Shown: positions 19,268 to 27,711 of the stretch, piece by piece
Layout of the letters: each line of letters starts with the position of its first letter
Numbering within the stretch: position 1 is the stretch's first letter
Assembly: GCA_902512305.1 (NCBI GenBank)
Contig: CABXIU010000005.1
Coordinates: 62,001-126,000, forward strand
Direction: 5' to 3'
DNA: 64,000 nt
Source of the DNA: an uncultured Gammaproteobacteria bacterium
GTDB taxonomy: Bacteria; Pseudomonadota; Gammaproteobacteria; PS1; Pseudothioglobaceae
The notes under the pieces: model-generated
Seen by the model: the letters and a program-made list of their open reading frames with translations, nothing else
What the model was told of the DNA's origin: nothing
Databases searched by the model: none
Made by a program: the position numbers and the translations under genes

Positions 19268-20268
19268 GTTAGTTTTGTTCCAAATAATTGCTTAATTTCT
19301 GGAGCATAAGATTTGATACCTTGCTCTAATGTAAATTTGGGGTCAAATCCTATATTTTCTTTTGATTTTTTAATGTTTGCTTGGGTATGCATTTGGTAGC
19401 CTTCATATGGGTTTATAAAATATTCTGTTTTATAGTTAGTTCCCAATTCACTTTGGAGAATATCGACAATATCTTGAAAACTTCTTGAAATACCTGTCCC
19501 TATGTTGTAGACCCCATTTTTATTTGGACTGCATGCTTTAATTAAAGCCTGAACAACATCTTCAATGTAAACAAAGTCACGAAATATCCTATCTGAGCCA
19601 TGAAATAAGCGAGGCTTTTCTCCATTTAGTATTTGATGTCCAAGTTGAATTATCATAGATGAAGTTTTGGCTTTATAGTATTCTCTTGGTCCATAGACAT
19701 TGAAAAACCTCAATCCAACTATTGTCAAATCTGAGTTTTCTTTAGAATAACTGTTGGCAATTTGATCCATAATGCATTTACTATAACCATATGGATTTTC
19801 AGGATTCTCTTTACCTTCAGTTTGTGGAGAAGATTGGTTGCCATATGTTGCAGCAGAGCTGGCATAAACCATTACAGCTTGATTTTTTTTTGCTATTGCC
19901 AATAAATCATAAAATGAGTTTACATTTGTTTTCATTATTATTTCTTGGTCATAAACACGAGTGTCAGAAATTGCCGCCTGGTGAAATACAAAGTCAAACT
20001 TATAATCACCTAATAATGCTAAGTCATTTTGATTATTAATGTTGCCACAAATGATTTCACCTTTAAAACCAATCAAGTTTTTGAAATGTCCAAAGCTTTT
20101 AAGATTACCATTAGGAAAAACTTCAGTACTTCTAAAGCAGTCGAATACGATAACTTTTGAGTTTGGAAAGTTCTCTTGAAAATAAAAAGCAAGGTTGCTG
20201 CCAATGAAACCGGCACCACCAGTGATAAGAATAGTCTTTTTGTTGAAATCTATATTGTTATACATCAT
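19264..20268 (-). CDS. hldD: ADP-L-glycero-D-manno-heptose 6-epimerase (HldD)
   Basis: Extended SDR that epimerises ADP-D,D-heptose at C6. The NADP-binding TGGAGFIGSNLA is near residue 16, the Ser of the triad is in YASSAATYG near residue 136, and YGYSK near residue 160 gives the Tyr-x3-Lys pair. RFFNVYGPREYYK is typical of HldD. 334 aa versus about 310 in enterobacteria, mostly from an N-terminal extension. First gene of the minus-strand heptose operon, divergent from the O-antigen cluster. ATG at 20268 or the adjacent ATG codon may start it. Confidence 0.94.
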   Translation of the reverse strand: MMYNNIDFNKKTILITGGAGFIGSNLAFYFQENFPNSKVIVFDCFRSTEVFPNGNLKSFGHFKNLIGFKGEIICGNINNQNDLALLGDYKFDFVFHQAAISDTRVYDQEIIMKTNVNSFYDLLAIAKKNQAVMVYASSAATYGNQSSPQTEGKENPENPYGYSKCIMDQIANSYSKENSDLTIVGLRFFNVYGPREYYKAKTSSMIIQLGHQILNGEKPRLFHGSDRIFRDFVYIEDVVQALIKACSPNKNGVYNIGTGISRSFQDIVDILQSELGTNYKTEYFINPYEGYQMHTQANIKKSKENIGFDPKFTLEQGIKSYAPEIKQLFGTKLT

Positions 20269-20288
20269 AGTTTATTTAATTTTATCTA

Positions 20289-20294
20289 ATTATA
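20289..20294 (-). promoter_or_regulatory. Candidate -10 of the hldD-hldE-gmhA promoter
   Basis: Reads TATAAT on the minus strand, about 20 bases upstream of the hldD start. The -35 region is not well matched, so the call rests on the -10 alone. Confidence 0.3.
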
Positions 20295-20381
20295 GAGCAT
20301 AATGAAGAAACACAAAATGAGAAGAAACCGCAAGCAATAGATTTAAATCATATTTATACATAAATAAATTATGTTCATTAG

Positions 20382-20410
20382 TTGAACAATAACAATATTG
20401 ATGATAGTAT
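20382..20410 (+). promoter_or_regulatory. Candidate promoter of the O-antigen cluster
   Basis: TTGAAC at 20382-20387 and TAGTAT at 20405-20410 are separated by 17 bases, the ideal sigma-70 spacing, each matching 4 of 6 consensus positions. Transcription would start near 20417, leaving a leader of about 95 bases that carries the ops element before the regulator gene. Confidence 0.5.
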
Positions 20411-20436
20411 AAACACTTTAAAAAGATTCTATTTTT

Positions 20437-20454
20437 ACATAAGTATTTTTATGT
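20437..20454 (+). repeat. Small inverted repeat just upstream of the ops element
   Basis: ACATAA at 20437-20442 and TTATGT at 20449-20454 can pair as a 6-bp stem with a 6-base loop, ending 5 bases before the ops sequence. It may stage RNA polymerase pausing in the leader, but it is short and AT-rich. Confidence 0.3.
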
Positions 20455-20459
20455 GAAAG

Positions 20460-20470
20460 GGCGGTAGCAT
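20460..20470 (+). promoter_or_regulatory. ops element (RfaH recruitment site, JUMPStart core)
   Basis: GGCGGTAGCAT matches the ops consensus GGCGGTAGNNT exactly. In enterobacteria this sequence, in the non-template strand of a paused transcription complex, recruits the NusG paralogue RfaH, which suppresses termination over long polysaccharide, LPS-core and toxin operons. Here it lies in the predicted leader, about 43 bases after the inferred start of transcription and 43 bases before the first gene of a cluster of more than 43 kb on one strand. Sequence and position both fit; RfaH itself is not in the window. Confidence 0.82.
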
Positions 20471-20512
20471 ACCTAATTTTTTTTTTACTTGCAATTATTT
20501 GATCATTATCTA

Positions 20513-20854
20513 ATGAACCAAAAAGATATTCGTCTTGATTTGCTTCGAAAGATAGAGCTAAATCCTGAATACACTCAAAGAAAGCTCTCCCAAGAGATGG
20601 GGGTAAGTCTGGGCAAGGTAAACTACTGTATGAAAAAACTGACTGAAAAGGGATGGGTAAAGCTAACAAACTTTACTCATAATCCAAACAAAATTAACTA
20701 CATGTACATCCTTACCCCCAGTGGAATTGAAGAAAAGTCAAGGCTAACTTTTTACTTTCTTAAAAGAAAGATTATTGAATATAAAATACTTAAAAGAGAG
20801 ATTAATGAGCTAAAACTTGAATCAGAAGAAATGTTTAATGAAAATTTAAAATAG
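20513..20854 (+). CDS. MarR-type EPS-associated transcriptional regulator
   Basis: Small winged-helix protein of 113 aa matching the family found beside exopolysaccharide and O-antigen clusters. YTQRKLSQEMGVSLGKVNYCMKKLTEKGWVK (shown as two overlapping parts: the HTH ARKLSQEMGVS-like helix pair and the recognition helix VNYCMKKLTEKG) lies at about residues 21-51. It is followed by a wing (NKINYMYILTPSG) and a C-terminal coiled-coil-like helix rich in Lys and Glu that may dimerise. ATG 20513 gives the family length; an in-frame TTG at 20489 is possible. It is the first gene after the ops leader. Confidence 0.85.
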   Translation: MNQKDIRLDLLRKIELNPEYTQRKLSQEMGVSLGKVNYCMKKLTEKGWVKLTNFTHNPNKINYMYILTPSGIEEKSRLTFYFLKRKIIEYKILKREINELKLESEEMFNENLK

Positions 20855-20915
20855 CCATTATTATTCATGAAAAATAGTCAATCAAAATGACCAAAGAATT
20901 ATTAAGGATAGTTAA

Positions 20916-22082
20916 ATGAAAATAGCAGTGGCTGGCATTGGCTTCGTAGGGCTTTCTAACGCCATACTCTTGTCTCAAAACCATGAAGTCGTTGCCCTTG
21001 ATATCATTCCAAAGAAGATAGACCAACTTAATAACAAGATCTCTCCAATAGTCGAGACAGAGATTGAAGATTTTCTAGCTAATAAAGATCTTAACTTTAC
21101 TGCTACACTAGACAAAGAGCTAGCCTATAAAAATGCTGACTTTGTCATTATCTCTACACCGACTGATTACGATACAACTAGCAACTACTTTGACACCTCT
21201 TCAGTAGAAGCAGTTATTCAAGACGTGATTGATATTAACCCTAGGGCAGTTATGATTATTAAGTCAACCGTGCCGGTTGGCTATACTAGAAGTATTAAAG
21301 AGAAGTTCAATGTCGATAATATCATCTTCTCGCCAGAATTTTTAAGAGAAGGTAGTGCACTGCAGGACAACCTGTACCCTTCTCGTATTATTGTGGGCGA
21401 ACAATCAAAACGTGCCAGAAAATTTTCTGATTTACTGGTAGAGGGTGCGATTAAAGAAGACATTGATGTACTTTTTACTAGCTCAACTGAAGCTGAGGCA
21501 GTTAAATTATTCTCCAATACTTATTTGGCAATGCGTGTGTCATACTTTAATGAGCTTGACTCATTCGCAGAAGCACATAGTCTTGATTGTAAACAAATTA
21601 TTGAAGGTGTCGGGCTAGATACGAGAATTGGTAATCATTACAATAACCCATCATTTGGTTATGGTGGATATTGCTTACCCAAAGACACTAAACAGCTTAA
21701 AGCCAATTATCAAGACGTTCCAAATAGCTTAATCAATGCTATTGTTGATGCCAACTCAATAAGAAAAGACTTTATTGCAGATTCAATCATTAGTAAGAAT
21801 CCTAATGTGGTGGGTGTTTATAGGTTGATTATGAAAAGCGGCTCTGATAACTATAGAGAATCTTCCGTCCAAGGTATTATGAAGCGCATTAAGGCCAAAG
21901 GCATTAAAGTAATCATCTATGAGCCAGTAATAGAAGAAGACGAATTCTTTCATTCAAAAATAATTAGAGATCTTGATGAGTTTAAAAAACTATCTGATTT
22001 GATTGTGGCTAACCGTATGTCGGATAATCTCAGAGATGTTAAGGATAAGGTCTACACTAGAGATTTGTTTAATGGGAATTAA
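20916..22082 (+). CDS. ugd: UDP-glucose 6-dehydrogenase
   Basis: Oxidises UDP-glucose to UDP-glucuronate with NAD. The GIGFVGLSN nucleotide-binding motif is at residues 7-15, STPTDYD near 85, and the catalytic Cys is in [14 protein letters not shown] near residue 252. The protein is co-linear with E. coli Ugd over its 388 aa and ends in the same VYTRDLF motif. Downstream, the UDP-glucuronate epimerase would use its product. 61 bases separate it from the regulator. Confidence 0.95.
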   Translation: MKIAVAGIGFVGLSNAILLSQNHEVVALDIIPKKIDQLNNKISPIVETEIEDFLANKDLNFTATLDKELAYKNADFVIISTPTDYDTTSNYFDTSSVEAVIQDVIDINPRAVMIIKSTVPVGYTRSIKEKFNVDNIIFSPEFLREGSALQDNLYPSRIIVGEQSKRARKFSDLLVEGAIKEDIDVLFTSSTEAEAVKLFSNTYLAMRVSYFNELDSFAEAHSLDCKQIIEGVGLDTRIGNHYNNPSFGYGGYCLPKDTKQLKANYQDVPNSLINAIVDANSIRKDFIADSIISKNPNVVGVYRLIMKSGSDNYRESSVQGIMKRIKAKGIKVIIYEPVIEEDEFFHSKIIRDLDEFKKLSDLIVANRMSDNLRDVKDKVYTRDLFNGN

Positions 22083-22091
22083 GTTGATCAT

Positions 22092-23099
22092 ATGAAATTG
22101 TTGGTAACGGGTGCGGCAGGATTCATTGGTTCAGCTCTTTCAATTAGGCTCTTAGATAGAGGGGATGAGGTACTCGGCATTGATAATCATAATGATTATT
22201 ATGACCCGGCTCTTAAAGAAGCTCGTTTAGCTCGCCATATTAACCATAATAACTATACTCATATCCGAATGGATATTGAAGATGGCAAAGCTGTTGCAGA
22301 GATGTTTATGGAACATCAGTTTGATGGAGTAGTTAATTTGGCAGCACAGGCGGGTGTTCGGTATTCTATTGAAAATCCACTTACCTACATTAACACTAAT
22401 GTGGTTGGCTTTAGCCATATTTTGGAAGGTTGCCGGCATAATAATGTTGGCCATCTTGTTTATGCATCTAGTAGTTCGGTCTATGGATCAAATACCAAAA
22501 TGCCTTTTTCAGTCCATGATAATGTCAATCATCCTTTGAGTCTGTATGCGGCGAGTAAAATAGCCAATGAATTGATGGCTCATACCTACAGCCATTTATA
22601 TGATTTACCAACAACAGGATTGCGATTTTTTACGGTTTATGGTCCTTGGGGTCGCCCCGACATGGCGTTGTTTAAATTTACTAAGGCGATCTTAGCAGGT
22701 GAAAAAATTTCAGTGTTTAGTTATGGCAAGCACCGTCGAGACTTTACTTATATTGATGACATTATTGAGGGCGTGATTAGAGTCTTGGATAAACCAGCGA
22801 AACCAAATCCACATTGGAATGGTGATATGCCAGACTCCGGCACCTCCAATGCGCCTTGGCGTATTTACAATATAGGAAATAATTCGCCAGTAGAGTTGTT
22901 GGATTACATTGAGGCAATTGAAGAGGCTTTGGGTATTGATGCTGAGAAAGAGTTTCTACCACTTCAGCTAGGAGATGTTCCATATACTTATGCTGATGTG
23001 GATAACTTAGTTAAGGAGTTTGACTATAAGCCTTCAATGAGTGTTAAACAAGGTGTTAAGAATTTTGTTGATTGGTTTAAAGAATATCAGAGCCTATGA
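22092..23099 (+). CDS. UDP-glucuronate 4-epimerase (SDR family)
   Basis: Extended SDR converting UDP-glucuronate to UDP-galacturonate. [11 protein letters not shown] at residues 6-16 binds [13 protein letters not shown] carries the catalytic Ser near residue 124, and YAASK near residue 149 gives the Tyr-x3-Lys. The internal [17 protein letters not shown] is characteristic of the Cap1J/LspL-type glucuronate epimerases. 335 aa. It follows ugd by 9 bases, so the pair probably supplies galacturonate to the O-chain. Confidence 0.92.
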   Translation: MKLLVTGAAGFIGSALSIRLLDRGDEVLGIDNHNDYYDPALKEARLARHINHNNYTHIRMDIEDGKAVAEMFMEHQFDGVVNLAAQAGVRYSIENPLTYINTNVVGFSHILEGCRHNNVGHLVYASSSSVYGSNTKMPFSVHDNVNHPLSLYAASKIANELMAHTYSHLYDLPTTGLRFFTVYGPWGRPDMALFKFTKAILAGEKISVFSYGKHRRDFTYIDDIIEGVIRVLDKPAKPNPHWNGDMPDSGTSNAPWRIYNIGNNSPVELLDYIEAIEEALGIDAEKEFLPLQLGDVPYTYADVDNLVKEFDYKPSMSVKQGVKNFVDWFKEYQSL

Positions 23100-23203
23100 C
23101 GTTGATAAATCATGTAATTTTGTACAGTTGGCTTAAAGAAATGAAAATTGATTTACTGCACGGAAAGAAAATAATAGATACCTGTGGATTTGTTAATCCG
23201 TGA
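23096..23203 (+). CDS. Small coupled ORF (35 aa), possible gene remnant
   Basis: An open frame of 35 codons fits exactly between its neighbours. Its ATG overlaps the epimerase stop (ATGA), and its stop overlaps the GTG start of the ABC gene (GTGA). The C-terminal half, [16 protein letters not shown], vaguely resembles the last residues of nucleotide-sugar dehydrogenases. It could be a coupling peptide or the tail of a lost gene. No function is claimed. Confidence 0.3.
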   Translation: MTLINHVILYSWLKEMKIDLLHGKKIIDTCGFVNP

Positions 23204-24942
23204 ATAGCGTAATGAAAATGTGGTCTATGCTATCCACCAGTAAACAGCATGCTGCAGTAGCTCTGTTATTCCTCATGATAATAGGAATGGTTTTTGAGAC
23301 AATTGGCGTTGGGTTGATAGTTCCATTAATTGTGGTTCTTTTACAAGAAGACATAGCTACAAAGTATCCCATAATACAGCCAGTTATTGATTTTTTAGGG
23401 AATCCAAGCCAAAAGATGATTATTGTTTACTCGATGCTTTTTATGCTAGGAGTATATACAGTTAAAAATTTATTTCTTGTGGCGCTTGAGTGGAGAAAAA
23501 GGCATTTTGCTTATACTGTAAGGACATATCTCAGCTATAAATTATTCAATATTTATTTGCATCAACCATATACATTCCATTTGCAACACAATTCAGCACA
23601 ACTGATTCGTAATATTAGTGGAGAAGTAAGTATGCTAATAAGTTATGGCCTTAATTCAGTACTAACAGTATTTACGGAGGGGCTGGTGTTGTTGGGAATT
23701 TTAGGTATGCTGATAGTAGTAGAGCCTGTGGGGGCTATATTAGTTATAGGAGTAGTAGGGTTTTCCAGTGTAGGTTTTCATTGGCTGCTTCGATCTAGAG
23801 TGGTTCGCTGGGGAAAAGACAGACAATATTATGATGGTATGATAATACAGCATCTTCAACAGGGATTAGGTGGTGTTAAAGACGTTAAAATATTTGGTCG
23901 TGAGGAGAGTTTTCTAAATGGCTTTGATTTCCACAATAAAAAAAGTTCAAAGATAGCTCAATGGGAGCAAACGATGCAGGTGATGCCTCGCTTGTGGATT
24001 GAACTTGTTGCTGTTGTGGGCCTTGTCATATTAGTTTTGAGCGTGATTAGTAAAGGGGATGAAAATGCTAATAATATAGTACCAATTCTAGGATTATTTG
24101 CAGCTGCAGCATTTAGATTGCTTCCATCTCTGAGTAGAATAATGAGTGCGCTGCATGCCTTTCGGTTTAGTATGCCAGTTATTGAGACGCTTTACAAAGA
24201 TATAAATTTACAACTCCCAGTGAGAAAATTACAGGCAGTAGAACATCAAGATAGTTTTCATGAAAAAATAAAACTAGCAAATGTAGACTATACATATCCT
24301 TCTGCATCCACAAAGACACTTATAGATATATCAATTACTGTAAATCATAACGAGTCAGTAGGGCTTATTGGAACAAGTGGGGCAGGTAAAAGTACTCTTG
24401 TAGATGTTATATTAGGCTTGTTAACACCAGATTCTGGAAAAGTAATTGTGGATAAAAATGATATCGCAAATAATATACGAGATTGGCAAAATCAAATTGG
24501 CTATGTGCCTCAGTCAGTATATCTTACGGACAGTACTTTGAAGAACAATGTAGCCTTTGGGATAGTAGATAATGAAATTGATGAAGACGCAGTATGGAGA
24601 GCAATTCAATCTGCACAACTAGGAGAGTTTGTTGCTAGTCAACCAGAAGGGCTAGAAGTAATAGTTGGTGAAAGAGGTGTAAGGCTGTCGGGAGGTCAAC
24701 GACAGAGAATTGGTATTGCCAGAGCGCTTTACCATAATCCATCCATAATAGTTTTGGATGAAGCGACAAGCTCATTGGATATTAAGACTGAAAAGGGAGT
24801 CATGGAAACAATCAACGCCCTTCATGGGCGAAAAACTCTAATAATAATAGCTCATCGTATTTCTACGGTTGAACATTGTGACCGGTTGTACCGTTTAGAG
24901 AGTGGACGAGTTGTTGAAGAAGTCGTAAATGGATCTATTTAA
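23200..24942 (+). CDS. PglK-type ABC flippase for lipid-linked oligosaccharide
   Basis: Half-transporter with a membrane domain (about residues 1-320, five to six helices) fused to an ATPase domain. The ATPase has Walker A GTSGAGKST from residue 391, LSGGQRQRIGIARAL from about 496, and Walker B IIVLDEATSSLD. The NISGEV segment near residue 145 and AAAFRLLPSLSRIMSALHAF near 305 match PglK/WlaB, the ATP-driven flippase of undecaprenyl-diphosphate oligosaccharides in Campylobacter, better than MsbA. 580 aa. GTG 23200 is used; ATG 23212 is in frame. It would take the role of Wzx in this cluster. Confidence 0.82.
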   Translation: MNSVMKMWSMLSTSKQHAAVALLFLMIIGMVFETIGVGLIVPLIVVLLQEDIATKYPIIQPVIDFLGNPSQKMIIVYSMLFMLGVYTVKNLFLVALEWRKRHFAYTVRTYLSYKLFNIYLHQPYTFHLQHNSAQLIRNISGEVSMLISYGLNSVLTVFTEGLVLLGILGMLIVVEPVGAILVIGVVGFSSVGFHWLLRSRVVRWGKDRQYYDGMIIQHLQQGLGGVKDVKIFGREESFLNGFDFHNKKSSKIAQWEQTMQVMPRLWIELVAVVGLVILVLSVISKGDENANNIVPILGLFAAAAFRLLPSLSRIMSALHAFRFSMPVIETLYKDINLQLPVRKLQAVEHQDSFHEKIKLANVDYTYPSASTKTLIDISITVNHNESVGLIGTSGAGKSTLVDVILGLLTPDSGKVIVDKNDIANNIRDWQNQIGYVPQSVYLTDSTLKNNVAFGIVDNEIDEDAVWRAIQSAQLGEFVASQPEGLEVIVGERGVRLSGGQRQRIGIARALYHNPSIIVLDEATSSLDIKTEKGVMETINALHGRKTLIIIAHRISTVEHCDRLYRLESGRVVEEVVNGSI

Positions 24943-24967
24943 ATGAAATGAAAATAGCTTTGGTTTC

Positions 24968-25011
24968 GGGACTGACAACTAACATTTAAAATGCTAGGAT
25001 GTTGTTATGTA
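24968..25011 (+). mobile_element. Solo insertion-sequence end (IS1595-like footprint)
   Basis: This intergenic segment aligns with 42312-42354, which lies directly upstream of an IS1595-family transposase remnant. Shared blocks in order are GGG, CTGACA, CTAA, ATTTAAAATG, TTG and ATGTA, with one base of length difference at the start. It looks like the terminal repeat left after loss of the element. It sits between the flippase and pseB, at a cassette border. Confidence 0.5.
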
Positions 25012-25079
25012 ATAAATTAAAAAATAATAAGTTAGAATTAATGAAATACTTTATATCTTAAAATGAGAGAGTAATAATT

Positions 25080-26060
25080 ATGTTTGAAAATAAAACTATA
25101 CTTGTTACTGGAGGTACTGGCTCATTCGGGCACACCTTCATACCAATGACATTAGAGAAATTCAATCCTAAGAAGATAATTGTATTTTCCAGGGATGAGA
25201 TGAAACAATGGGAAATGGCTAAATTATATCAGGACGATGAAAGAATACGGTTTTTTATCGGAGACGTCAGAGATAAAGATAGGTTATATAGGGCTTTAGA
25301 TGGAGTGGACTATGTCGTCCATGCCGCCGCGATTAAAATTCTACCCACTGCGGAATATAATCCGTTTGAATGCGTAAAAACCAACATAAATGGTGCTATG
25401 AATGTTATAGATGCATGCATTGATAAAGGTGTTAAACATTGTGTTGCACTTTCTACTGATAAGGCAAGTAGTCCAGTTAACTTATATGGTGCTACAAAGT
25501 TGGCATCAGATAAACTATTCGTGGCTGGAAATGCCTATTCCGGAGAGCATAAGGCGAAATTTTCGGTAGTTAGATATGGGAATGTTATGGGTTCTCGAGG
25601 CTCAGTTATCCCATTTTTTAATCAAGTAAAAGTTAACGGATTTGTTCCAATTACAGATGTAGGAATGACCCGATTTATGATTTCTCTGGAGCAGAGTGTA
25701 GAGCTTGTTTGGCATGCATTTGAGGATATGATTGGAGGAGAAATTTATGTTAGAAAAATACCGTCTATGAAGATTATCGATTTGGCTTCTGTTGTTGCTC
25801 CAGGAGTGAAACAAAAGATTGTTGGAATTCGACCGGGTGAAAAAATGCATGAACAGATGATTAGTTTAGAAGATGCGGTGTCAACATACGAATACGCAAA
25901 TTGCTATAAAATTTTGCCGTTAATTCATAATTGGGCTGACGATGAGAGCAGAATAAAAGATGGGCAAAAGGTTCCAGAAGATTTTGTTTATGATAGTGAA
26001 ACAAACAAAGATTGGATGAGTCCTGATGATCTTAAAGATTGGTTGAAAAAAAATATATAA
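25080..26060 (+). CDS. pseB: UDP-N-acetylglucosamine 4,6-dehydratase (inverting), PseB
   Basis: First enzyme of pseudaminic-acid-type synthesis, making a UDP-4-keto-6-deoxy-L-AltNAc-type sugar from UDP-GlcNAc. TGGTGSFGHTF near residue 10 binds NADP, HAAAIKILPTAEYNPFE near residue 82 matches the PseB active site, and YGATKLASDK near residue 141 gives Tyr-x3-Lys. The C-terminal RPGEKMHE is also conserved. 326 aa is the family length. It opens the nonulosonic cassette, right after the IS footprint. A paralogue with Met in place of the catalytic Tyr lies at 57485. Confidence 0.9.
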   Translation: MFENKTILVTGGTGSFGHTFIPMTLEKFNPKKIIVFSRDEMKQWEMAKLYQDDERIRFFIGDVRDKDRLYRALDGVDYVVHAAAIKILPTAEYNPFECVKTNINGAMNVIDACIDKGVKHCVALSTDKASSPVNLYGATKLASDKLFVAGNAYSGEHKAKFSVVRYGNVMGSRGSVIPFFNQVKVNGFVPITDVGMTRFMISLEQSVELVWHAFEDMIGGEIYVRKIPSMKIIDLASVVAPGVKQKIVGIRPGEKMHEQMISLEDAVSTYEYANCYKILPLIHNWADDESRIKDGQKVPEDFVYDSETNKDWMSPDDLKDWLKKNI

Positions 26061-26137
26061 AAATTAAGTGAAATTTCAGTGAGATATTTATTTATTATTA
26101 AATCTTTATTAAACTTAATATTAAAAAAGACATTTTT

Positions 26138-26824
26138 ATGAATGTGGCAATTATTCCAGCAAGAGGTGGTAGTAAGAGAATTCCAAGGAAAAATATTAAA
26201 TCCTTTTGCGGGAAGCCAATGATAGCCTGGGCTATAGAAGTTGCGAAGAAATCAGAGATATTTGATCACATAATCGTTTCAAGTGATGATTCAGAAATCA
26301 TTGAGATAGCTATCGAATGGGGTGCTGAAACTCCGTTTTTGAGACCTGAGCACCTTGCTGATGATCTCACTCCAACGGTGCCGGTTATCGCTCAAGCTGT
26401 TGAGGCTTGTCAGAGTATGGGTTGGTCAGTTGATAATGCTTGTTGTATCTATCCTAGTGTGCCTTTTTTAGAGTCGAATGATCTAATCATAGCTCGCGAT
26501 CTTCTTTATGAAACCCAGGCAAATTTTGTTTACCCTGTAGCTGAATACCCCCATCCAATACAAAGAGCAATGCGCCAGCGATCAAGTGGTCAAATGGAAT
26601 TTATTGATCCAAGCAGTGAGATGACTCGAACACAAGATTTAGAAACAACATTTCATGATGCTGGGCAGTTTTATTGGGGTAAAGCAACTGCTTGGCTTAA
26701 ACATAAAAAGATGCATTCGGATGCAATAGGCTTGGTGATTCCAAGTTGGAGAGTCGTTGATATAGATAATTTAGATGACTGGAAAAGAGCAGAGTTATTG
26801 AATGCAGTCCTCGAAATGGACTAA
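26138..26824 (+). CDS. pseF: Pseudaminic acid cytidylyltransferase (PseF)
   Basis: Activates a nonulosonic acid with CTP to its CMP form. AIIPARGGSKRIPRKN at residues 4-19 is the CMP-sialate-synthetase P-loop. YPHPIQRAM near residue 140 and FHDAGQFYWG near residue 173 are diagnostic of PseF rather than NeuA or KdsB. 228 aa is normal. It implies that the cluster ends in a CMP-linked nonulosonate. Confidence 0.9.
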   Translation: MNVAIIPARGGSKRIPRKNIKSFCGKPMIAWAIEVAKKSEIFDHIIVSSDDSEIIEIAIEWGAETPFLRPEHLADDLTPTVPVIAQAVEACQSMGWSVDNACCIYPSVPFLESNDLIIARDLLYETQANFVYPVAEYPHPIQRAMRQRSSGQMEFIDPSSEMTRTQDLETTFHDAGQFYWGKATAWLKHKKMHSDAIGLVIPSWRVVDIDNLDDWKRAELLNAVLEMD

Positions 26825-26838
26825 GATAGGCGTATCTC

Positions 26839-27711
26839 ATGAAAATTGTCGTTATTGGAGCATCAGGTTTATTAGGTTCTGTTTTGGTGCCAAAGTTGGA
26901 GCTAATCAGTAATGAAGTTATTACCCTTGGATGGTCAGCCTCAAATCACTATCGGTGCGATGTTGGTAATAGAGAATCAATCAATCATACGCTTGATATA
27001 TTAAAGCCGATTATCATAATAAATTTAGTAGCTTTAACTGATATAGATCTTTGTGAGTCTGATCCTAGGCAAGCATTCAAAGTTAATGTTCAGATTTTAG
27101 AAAATATTGTGAGTTGGATTGAAACGTCAAGTAGAATTTGTCATCTAGTGCAAATTTCAACAGATCATGTTTACGATGGTATGGGACCTCATCTGGAATC
27201 CCAGGTCATGTTAACTAATTATTATGCCTTTTCCAAATATGCTGCTGAGCTTGTGGCATTAAGAGTTTCTGCCACTGTTCTGAGAACAAACTTTTTTGGC
27301 AAGAGTAAGCGTGATAAAAAAGTGAGTTTTACAGATTGGATTATTAAAAACATTAAAGATAATGAATTTTTTTTCCTGTTTAATGATGTTTTTTTTAGTC
27401 CACTTTCAATGGAAACACTGGCTCAAATGATCTCTATAGTAATTACTGAGAAGCCCCAAGGAGTCTACAATTTGGGTTCTCGGGAAGGGTTAAGTAAATC
27501 TGCATTTGCTCTACTATTTGCAGATAAATTGAATCTTGAATCAAGCAATATGAAGGCTACATCAATTGATGATGTTACCTTCATGAAAACTTATAGACCC
27601 AAAGATATGCGTATGGACGTCACTAAGTTTGAGAAGCATTTGGGTGTTAGTTTGCCAACATTAGAAGATGAAATTGATAGTGTGATTGATGATTATTATG
27701 AAACAGCCTGA
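26839..27711 (+). CDS. RmlD-like SDR reductase
   Basis: NAD(P)-dependent reductase of the dTDP-4-dehydrorhamnose reductase family. GASGLLGSVLVPKL is the nucleotide-binding motif at residues 8-21. QISTDHVYDG near 110 has the catalytic Thr/Ser, and YYAFSKYAAE near 135 gives Tyr-x3-Lys. 290 aa. It lies between pseF and the synthase gene, overlapping the latter by 14 bases. It probably reduces a keto intermediate of the nonulosonate or a linked sugar; PseB-PseF pathways do not normally need it. Confidence 0.78.
   Translation: MKIVVIGASGLLGSVLVPKLELISNEVITLGWSASNHYRCDVGNRESINHTLDILKPIIIINLVALTDIDLCESDPRQAFKVNVQILENIVSWIETSSRICHLVQISTDHVYDGMGPHLESQVMLTNYYAFSKYAAELVALRVSATVLRTNFFGKSKRDKKVSFTDWIIKNIKDNEFFFLFNDVFFSPLSMETLAQMISIVITEKPQGVYNLGSREGLSKSAFALLFADKLNLESSNMKATSIDDVTFMKTYRPKDMRMDVTKFEKHLGVSLPTLEDEIDSVIDDYYETA

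Noticed and set aside
20418-20669. Minus-strand open frame of 83 codons across the ops/regulator region
   Set aside because: It overlaps the MarR-type gene and the leader and has no recognisable protein features; it is a shadow of the plus-strand signals.
23200-24942. MsbA-type lipid A exporter
   Set aside because: Several segments in the membrane domain and linker resemble PglK/WlaB instead, and the context is an O-antigen cassette.
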